A stretch of 33,362 nucleotides of DNA. It comes from a virus. Below, one piece after another: positions 28,154-33,362 of this stretch. Position 1 is the stretch's first letter. Each line of letters begins with the position of its first letter. Both the position numbers and the translations under genes were made by a program. The notes under the pieces are model-generated. The model searched no databases. It was not told where the DNA came from and saw nothing but the letters and a program-made list of their open reading frames with translations. The stretch lies in IMG/VR virus record IMGVR_UViG_3300043099_000309, positions 1 to 33,362 of that record. One strand, written 5' to 3'.

Positions 28154-30228
28154 TGTTCCTCGGGTGTCGTCGTGCGTGCGGTGATCGCCCCCGTGATGCG
28201 CTTCAGGATGGCGGCTTCTTCGGGGCTCCCGACCTTCGTTGACGGGATTCGTAGCAGAAGATTGCGCACCATGGGCGACTCGTAGAGGCGAGCCATGAGG
28301 CCGGCGCCGCCGAGGGCTGCTGCGCCGCCGAGCGCGCTTCCGCTGACCTGGCCAGCCGCAAGCGCAGTGACAGCAGGCACGGCTTGCTGACCCGTGTTCG
28401 TCATCACACCGGCCTCTGCGGCGCGGCGCGTTGCGCCGAGCACGCGCGTGAGTCCTTCGATGCGCCGCTTGTCGTCGCCCTTGAAGAAGACGCCGAACTG
28501 CGGGCCGAGCTTGTCGACTTGCGAGACGAACCGCTCGACGCTCAGCACGTCGTTCGTCGTAGCCTTCTCTGCTGCGTGAGCGAGCAGTGCGGCCTTTGCG
28601 TTCTCTCGCCCTGCGTCGCTCAGGTTGCGGTAGAGAAGCCGCACGTCGCTTGGCTTCGACGAGAAGAGGATTCCGCGAATCGCCTCTGGCGTTTCGGTGC
28701 CCTTTTCGAGCGCAGACTTGAGCGCGCCAGTCTTGAGTTCGCCAGCCATCGACGCGAGTTTCTTGTTCGCGTCGGTCCACTTCGCGATGTCTTGCGGCTG
28801 TCCGTTGTCGCGGATGAAGGCGCCCATATCGTCGCGCAGCGCGCCGTAGATGGAGGAGAGTGCCTTCTCGCCAGTCGATCGCACGCTCGCAAGTTCCGGG
28901 GCCTTGAACGCCTCGCCGAGTTGCTTGCGCAAGTCTTCGATGTTCGTGAGGTTTTGCCCTTGAATCGACTGCTTCCAGTCTTCGAGGCGCTCGATGACCG
29001 GGCGAAGCTCCTTTGTCTTCAGCGCGGTGAGCTTGCCGATCTGCTGATCGATTGCCGCGACTGCGCCGGGAACCGGAACGGTGCCGGCCTGCGAAAGCCG
29101 GTTGATCACATCGGTCTTTTGCGATGCGTATTTGCTGAGCGACCCGCCACGCGTTGCCTGGAGATCGGCCATCACCGCATCGGATGCCTGCGCAGCGGAG
29201 CTTGCTCCAAAGTCGTTGAGAACGTCACGCACTGCGCTGATGCGCGCTTCCTGCTGCGCTTGACGCACGGGACCAGTGCCGACAACAGGCACGCGCTCGC
29301 CGAGCGCCTGCGCAGCCTTGCCTGCGAACGTGCGCGGCGGCGCAACGTCGCTTGTCATCAGCGGTACGCCGACCTTCTCGGCTTCGGTCACGAGAGCGCG
29401 CTCGGCTGCGTTCGCTTGCGCCGCCGGAATGACCTGCGTGCGCGCAGCGCGAGAGCCCGCCATGCCGCCGATGAGCGCCGCGGCAGCCTGGCCACCAGCG
29501 CCGAGACCAAGCTCGGAGGCTGCTTGCGCCGCGAGGCCGGAGCCGACGCCACTCGCAAGCTGCGTGGCAGGCTGTTCGGCGAGGATGCCGCCTGCGGCCT
29601 GCGCGAGAGGCGCGGCGGTCTTCGCGAGCGCCTGGCCTGCGCCGACGCCGGTGGCCACGTCTGACGCGCTGCCCGCCGCCGACTGAAAGAGCCGCTCGAT
29701 CGCCGTGCGAGGCTCGGCGACTCCTGCTCGCGTCATGAGCTCGTTGAGCTTCTCGACGAACGGCTGGTCGACGCCGAGCACCTTTGACGCGAGGAGAGCG
29801 CCGCCGCCGAGAGCCGCGCCGACGGGTGCGGCAACGCCCACGAGCGGGGCGGCGAGCGCGCCAGCGCCAGCAAGAACGGCAGCAGGGGCGACGCCGCGCG
29901 AAATGGCGCCACCGATGCCGGCGAGCGTCGTCTCCGGCTCTACGACCTGCCCTGCGCCCTCGGGGAGTCCCGTGGGCGTGCCTGGGCGCGGCGTTGCGTA
30001 GGTTGGCTCGACGCCGACAGGCGCGGCGGGTCCGCCGCCGTACTTCGTGTAACTCTCTCGAGCTCCCTCAAACGACGAGGGCGAAGGGGCTTTCGCCTGC
30101 GTCTGCGTCTCGGCGACGCTTGCAGAACGCGCCGCCCGGTAAGCCTTGGCCACCGTCTCGAACTCGGGCGTGCCCTTCTTCGCTGCGTTGGCGACGATCC
30201 ACTTCGCGTAATCCTCGGCGCTTGCCAT
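28150..30228 (-). CDS. Large DNA-ejection protein (P22 gp16-like role)
   Basis: 692 residues from ATG at 30228, chosen for GAGGAG six bases upstream; a GTG at 30231 directly precedes it. The front has SAEDYAKWIVANAAKKGTPE. A long Ala/Gly/Val-rich region (about 100-260) includes hydrophobic runs (AAVLAGAGALAAPLVGVAAP). The second half is helical (VIERLEDWKQSIQGQNLTNI, then LRKQLGEAFKAP). Third of three adjacent ejection-type genes, before the tailspike, as in P22 (7, 20, 16). It would be carried in the virion and enter the host envelope with the DNA. Assignment rests on order and composition. Confidence 0.75.
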   Translation of the reverse strand: MASAEDYAKWIVANAAKKGTPEFETVAKAYRAARSASVAETQTQAKAPSPSSFEGARESYTKYGGGPAAPVGVEPTYATPRPGTPTGLPEGAGQVVEPETTLAGIGGAISRGVAPAAVLAGAGALAAPLVGVAAPVGAALGGGALLASKVLGVDQPFVEKLNELMTRAGVAEPRTAIERLFQSAAGSASDVATGVGAGQALAKTAAPLAQAAGGILAEQPATQLASGVGSGLAAQAASELGLGAGGQAAAALIGGMAGSRAARTQVIPAAQANAAERALVTEAEKVGVPLMTSDVAPPRTFAGKAAQALGERVPVVGTGPVRQAQQEARISAVRDVLNDFGASSAAQASDAVMADLQATRGGSLSKYASQKTDVINRLSQAGTVPVPGAVAAIDQQIGKLTALKTKELRPVIERLEDWKQSIQGQNLTNIEDLRKQLGEAFKAPELASVRSTGEKALSSIYGALRDDMGAFIRDNGQPQDIAKWTDANKKLASMAGELKTGALKSALEKGTETPEAIRGILFSSKPSDVRLLYRNLSDAGRENAKAALLAHAAEKATTNDVLSVERFVSQVDKLGPQFGVFFKGDDKRRIEGLTRVLGATRRAAEAGVMTNTGQQAVPAVTALAAGQVSGSALGGAAALGGAGLMARLYESPMVRNLLLRIPSTKVGSPEEAAILKRITGAITARTTTPEEQ

Positions 30229-30231
30229 CAC

Positions 30232-31602
30232 TTACTCCTCGCCAAGAATTGCATTTGCCGCGTCGAAAATGTTCGAGGGAGGTGCAGCGCCAGCGCCGCC
30301 GCCAGCGCCACCCATCATGCGCTGCGCCTTCTCCATGCCCTTCTTCGTCGTGTCTTCGATGTACTGGATATTTTTTTGGAGCTGTTGCGGCGACTGCGTG
30401 AGGCTCAGGTTCGCAACCGACGCAGTGAGCTTCTCGCCCTCGCTGTTCGATAGCGCACCCATGCCTTGCATCTGCTTGATCTGCGTGAGGAACTGCTGCG
30501 CCTTGAGCGTCTCAATGAGGCTTTCAACGTCTTGCGCTTGTGTGGAGAACGTCGGCGATCGTCCGGCTGCTGGCCCGGCGATTTGATCAAACACGTTCGC
30601 AGCGAAGCCGGTTTTTTCAGCAGCTTTTCCGATCAAGCCGCCGCCAAACGCAGGCTTAGATCCGAGCTCCTTGATGCGCGCAACGGTGTCGAGCACCCGC
30701 TGACCCGCTTCAATCGTGCCCTGCGCGCCAGCCTCGCCGCTCTTCGCGCGCGCCTCGGCTCGCAGCTTCTCGGTCTGCGCAACGACTCGATCGCGCTCCG
30801 CAGGCGTCATTTCTCGAATGCGGTCGATCTCAGCGAGCGTTTTCTTCGAGCTTGCGTACGACGCGCCGGCGGCAGCCTTCGCGCTCGTCGTCTGCGCACC
30901 CTTGAGCGCGATTTCGGCCTTCTCAAGCTGCTCTTGGTACTGCGCCTTGACTTCGGCGATCTTGCCCTCGGCGATGGCCTTGGCAATCTTGCCAGGGGCC
31001 ATGGCTTCGCTCGTTCGCATCTCCGACTGCGCTGCGACGCTGTTGATGAACTCCTTGCCGCCAGGCAACGCCGAAAGGGTCGTGCCCACGAAAAGCTCGG
31101 CCTGTTCCGGGCTGATAGCGGCCATCTCGGCAGCGTTCTCGTACGCCTTCGCGTTCGCTTCGTCGCCAGCGTTGCGCGACGCATCCGCACGCTGACGGAG
31201 AAGCGTGTTCGCCGTCTCGCGATCGCCGGAGCGAAGCGCGCTGAACACCTGCCCGCCGAACAAGAGCTCTTGCTTCTGCTGCTCCTTCGTCTTCGCCTCG
31301 AAGCCTGCGCGGATGTTGTCGGCCTGCTCCTTTGGCAGCGTCGCCGTAAGGCGCTCGTAGTCGGCGGCGGTGCGCTTCTCGCTCGGCGTCTCGTAGAACG
31401 CCTTTACCGCGTCTTGCTGGTCCTTGAGCATCTGCGCCTTCGCCCGGAGCGCGGCGTTCTCAAGATCCGTCTGCCGACGCTGAGCCGCGAGCAAGTCGGC
31501 GCGTTCCATCATCGAAGCGAGCTGAACGCCCTGCTGAAGACCGCCCGTCACCGCTTCCGCGGGGTTGGGCACGTTGAGCATGTAGCTGAAAGGCTGTGCC
31601 AT
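30232..31602 (-). CDS. DNA-ejection protein (P22 gp20-like role)
   Basis: 456 residues from ATG at 31602. Almost entirely helical and Ala/Glu/Gln/Lys-rich; it begins FSYMLNVPNPAEAVTGGLQQ, then GVQLASMMERADLLAAQRRQ. A later part has SLIETLKAQQFLTQIKQMQG followed by MGALSNSEGEKLTASVANLS, a phrase common to phage DNA transfer proteins. The C-terminus has a Gly/Ala-rich linker and NIFDAANAILGEE. Second ejection-type gene, in the position of P22 gp20. It would be released into the host during DNA entry. The TAA is followed directly by the next gene. Confidence 0.75.
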   Translation of the reverse strand: MAQPFSYMLNVPNPAEAVTGGLQQGVQLASMMERADLLAAQRRQTDLENAALRAKAQMLKDQQDAVKAFYETPSEKRTAADYERLTATLPKEQADNIRAGFEAKTKEQQKQELLFGGQVFSALRSGDRETANTLLRQRADASRNAGDEANAKAYENAAEMAAISPEQAELFVGTTLSALPGGKEFINSVAAQSEMRTSEAMAPGKIAKAIAEGKIAEVKAQYQEQLEKAEIALKGAQTTSAKAAAGASYASSKKTLAEIDRIREMTPAERDRVVAQTEKLRAEARAKSGEAGAQGTIEAGQRVLDTVARIKELGSKPAFGGGLIGKAAEKTGFAANVFDQIAGPAAGRSPTFSTQAQDVESLIETLKAQQFLTQIKQMQGMGALSNSEGEKLTASVANLSLTQSPQQLQKNIQYIEDTTKKGMEKAQRMMGGAGGGAGAAPPSNIFDAANAILGEE

Positions 31603-31614
31603 GATGTTCCTCGT

Positions 31615-32280
31615 TCACGCCTTAGGGGCGAACGGCCCCTTGCCCATCGCACCGAGGCCGCCGAGCATACCAAGGCCGCCGCCGACACCGCCGAAGATGT
31701 TCGCCATGCCTTGCCCCTGCGCGAGCGCGGATCCGGCCTGCGCTTGCCCGATAGCGCCAAGCTGGCCCATGACGCCCTGTGCGCCCTGCTGACCGTAGCC
31801 CGCGGCGCCGAGCGCGCTCTGCTGCCCCATGCCTGCGAGGCCGCCGAGCTGCGCCATCTGTTGCTGAATGAGCTGCGAGAGCATCTGCGGGCGGAACTGC
31901 GCAAGCGCGGCTTGCGTGTTGCCGCCGCGAAGGCCGCCGGTCGCGCTGGCGTTCTGAAGGATTGCCGTCTCGCCCTGCTCGACCATTGCCTGAAACTGCG
32001 GCGACGCTTCAAGCTGCGCGATCGCCGCTTGCTGCGCCTCGGGCCCACCGAGGCCGAGAAGCGCCTGCTGCGCGCCGAGCGCGCCTTGCCCCGCTTGCAT
32101 GTACGGCGCGAGCAGGCGCTCCATCTCGGCCTGCTGGCGACGCTGCTCGGCGATCGCGGCCTGCGACGCTTCGCGCTGAGCGCCAGACGCCTCTTCGGCG
32201 GCGCTGGTTTGTGCGAAGTAGCTGCCGACCCCAGTGATGAGAGAACCTCCAAGGACGGAAGCTGAAATGGGATCAGGCAT
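31615..32280 (-). CDS. DNA-ejection protein (P22 gp7-like role)
   Basis: 221 residues from ATG at 32280, overlapping the previous gene by 8 bases. The front resembles virion injection proteins: DPISASVLGGSLITGVGSYF, then AAEEASGAQREASQAAIAEQ and LLAPYMQAGQGALG. Later NASATGGLRGGNTQAAL is very typical of podovirus DNA transfer proteins. The end is Gly-rich and hydrophobic (ANIFGGVGGGLGMLGGLGAM). First of three ejection-type genes, matching P22 gp7 in position and size. Confidence 0.8.
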   Translation of the reverse strand: MPDPISASVLGGSLITGVGSYFAQTSAAEEASGAQREASQAAIAEQRRQQAEMERLLAPYMQAGQGALGAQQALLGLGGPEAQQAAIAQLEASPQFQAMVEQGETAILQNASATGGLRGGNTQAALAQFRPQMLSQLIQQQMAQLGGLAGMGQQSALGAAGYGQQGAQGVMGQLGAIGQAQAGSALAQGQGMANIFGGVGGGLGMLGGLGAMGKGPFAPKA

Positions 32281-32731
32281 GTTCGAACTCCTTCAGATAG
32301 TCGTCGAGCGTCTCGCCGTAGAGGTGCATGACGAGGTGTGCTTTCGACTTGGCGACGGTTGGACCGTAGCAGAGATTGAGCACGACGAGCACCACGTCGT
32401 AGAAACCCGCGCGCCAGACGAAAGACTTGGCGTCCGCGTAGCCGTCGCGCTCCACGAAGTCGGACGCCTGCCACTTCAGGATCATCGTCGAGAGCGCCCC
32501 GCCGAGCGCGTGCGCGTGCGCGAGAAAGAACGGGTGACACGGAAGGGCGACGAGCGTGTTCCAGATGAGCGCGTCGAGCTCTTCGCGCTTCACCTCGTCA
32601 CCGTCGGCGAAGTCGTCGAACGCCTGGATCGAACGCCACACGAGCAAGAGCCACTCGCGCGCGGGCGCGGGTAGCTCGAGGGCTTCGCGTAGCTGGTATT
32701 CCAGCGCGCTCGACGAGTCGACGGAGCCCAT
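32273..32731 (-). CDS. Conserved podovirus protein of unknown function (152 aa)
   Basis: From ATG at 32731 (TGATG overlap). Helical, with a tryptophan-rich front (LPAPAREWLLLVWRSIQAFD, then DFADGDEVKREELDALIWNT) and a HPFFLAHAHALG segment, followed by FVWRAGFYDVVLVVLNLCYG. I know this pattern from small proteins beside head or ejection genes in other podoviruses. Their role is not known to me. Late position here suggests a virion or assembly protein. Confidence 0.75.
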   Translation of the reverse strand: MGSVDSSSALEYQLREALELPAPAREWLLLVWRSIQAFDDFADGDEVKREELDALIWNTLVALPCHPFFLAHAHALGGALSTMILKWQASDFVERDGYADAKSFVWRAGFYDVVLVVLNLCYGPTVAKSKAHLVMHLYGETLDDYLKEFEHA

Positions 32732-33105
32732 CAGTCGCCCTCAAACTCCTTCTCTTCCCACGCCTGGCAGCTGCGCAGGTCGTGGCAGACGAACGAAAAC
32801 TTCGTGCAGAATCCACGGAAGCCCGCGCCGACATCGAACGAGTTCCACGGGATGCGCTCCATCTTGAGCTGCGTCCCCGGCGTGTTGTCGTAGTACTCGC
32901 AATTCGAGCAGCGACGGCGACGAGCCTCGGCCTCGTCGACCTGCATCGCCTTCGCGAGCCCGCGCCAGTACTCGCCGTTCGCGCTGCGCTCGTTCGACGG
33001 CTGCTCGGGACCGAGCTGCCAGTCTTGGATCACCATGAGCGTGTTCTTCTTGTTCTCGCTGGTCGACGGGAACGGCTTTTCGACGGGGATTCCGAGCATC
33101 ATCAT
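32731..33105 (-). CDS. Conserved Cys-rich phage protein (124 aa)
   Basis: Start chosen at ATG 33105, with TTGAGG upstream; GTG 33114 would add three residues. The C-terminal half has RRRCSNCEYYDN, then GFCTKFSFVCHDLRSCQAWE. The C-x2-C-x-Y and final C-x-A-W match the four-cysteine module of the 67-aa early protein at 17809. The front (LGIPVEKPFPSTSENKKNTL) is well conserved in podovirus relatives as I know them. It likely binds metal or an iron-sulfur cluster; I do not know its function. Confidence 0.75.
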   Translation of the reverse strand: MMMLGIPVEKPFPSTSENKKNTLMVIQDWQLGPEQPSNERSANGEYWRGLAKAMQVDEAEARRRRCSNCEYYDNTPGTQLKMERIPWNSFDVGAGFRGFCTKFSFVCHDLRSCQAWEEKEFEGD

Positions 33106-33115
33106 GGTCTGCACC

Positions 33116-33362
33116 TCAAGTAAACAGGACGCCGTTCGCGGAGCCGTAAAGCGCGGTCGCCGCGCTGCACTGCCACTGAATCAGCTCGCCGGGCATGAGC
33201 AGTGCGCCGATGACCTCGGGGCAAAGATACGTCTCGCCGGGGAGGATGGTCTTCGCGTCGATGCGCTCCGACGCGCCGATCGGGCCGAGCCAGATGGTCA
33301 GCGTCACGTTGTTCGCCGTCGTGTTCGTCCACGCCATGTAGTCGATGCGCGTCTTCGCCGCG
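33116..33362 (-). CDS. Small virion-region protein, 5' end probably beyond the window
   Basis: The frame is open from the stop at 33116-33118 to the right edge of the window. An ATG at 33337 (73 aa) exists but has no ribosome binding site before it. The extra eight residues upstream (AAKTRIDY) continue naturally into MAWTNTTANNVTLTIWLG, so the true start is probably outside. The product is beta-rich, with AKTILPGETYLC resembling YTILPGQTKTI of the 102-aa protein at 401-709. A small head or tail protein is inferred from context. Confidence 0.7.
   Translation of the reverse strand, partial: AAKTRIDYMAWTNTTANNVTLTIWLGPIGASERIDAKTILPGETYLCPEVIGALLMPGELIQWQCSAATALYGSANGVLFT

Noticed and set aside
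28154-28780. N-terminal extension of the tailspike frame
   Set aside because: Lies inside the ejection gene in another frame; the ATG at 28153 starts exactly at the head-binding domain and overlaps the upstream stop.
30466-32265. Rightward open frame of 599 codons opposite the ejection genes
   Set aside because: Arg/Leu-rich shadow spanning three real genes.
33102-33332. Continuation of the cut fibre gene across a circular junction
   Set aside because: The frame gives an Arg/His/Asp-rich shadow of the small gene at 33116, not a fibre-like sequence.

Overview
This window looks like most of the genome of a short-tailed double-stranded DNA phage (podovirus) with a P22-type virion. It has a P22-like portal, scaffold, coat and gp4 tail accessory protein, three consecutive DNA-ejection-type proteins and a tailspike with a P22-like head-binding front end. 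There is no tape measure, tail tube or sheath. The DNA is GC-rich throughout, which creates long arginine-rich shadow frames opposite the real genes. The spanin-like or lipoprotein lysis gene suggests a Gram-negative host, but the host itself cannot be named from the sequence.

Layout: (1) 1-9181, leftward: small and large terminase, portal, scaffold, coat, a strong terminator, small head proteins, the gp4-like protein, a tail fibre, and a second fibre cut off by the window start. (2) 9178-13096, leftward: a small HTH regulator, a primase-polymerase/helicase, a 157-bp non-coding segment packed with GTAAC/GTTAC repeats (candidate origin or operator), a ParB-like fusion protein and a TAGT/GREB1-type glycosyltransferase likely to act on modified DNA bases. 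(3) 13097-13246: a divergent control region. (4) 13247-18362, rightward: replication and recombination genes, namely a Sak4-type ATPase, a DUF669 ssDNA-binding-like protein, a Cas4-like nuclease, an SF2 helicase and a VRR-NUC nuclease. (5) 18454-24239, rightward: a train of small, mostly unrecognised genes, nearly all start-stop overlapped, with a DNA methyltransferase and an Ead/Ea22-like protein among them. (6) 24236-33362, leftward: virion and ejection genes, tailspike and lysis cassette, ending tail-to-tail with region 4-5.

How the parts work together: the HTH protein probably sits at a divergent switch between the leftward replication/modification genes and the rightward early genes. Prim-Pol/helicase, Sak4, DUF669, Cas4-like, SF2 and VRR-NUC proteins would replicate and recombine the DNA, with no phage replicative polymerase seen. 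The glycosyltransferase, ParB-like protein and methyltransferase are candidates for genome modification against host restriction. The leftward late genes package DNA, build the capsid and tail, eject DNA and lyse the cell.

The two ends do not join into a sensible reading frame. A fibre gene is cut at position 1, a small gene appears to run in from beyond 33362, and a P22 gp10 tail-hub equivalent is not seen. The window is therefore probably a near-complete contig of a circularly permuted genome with a segment missing. No integrase, tRNA, CRISPR array or insertion sequence was recognised.
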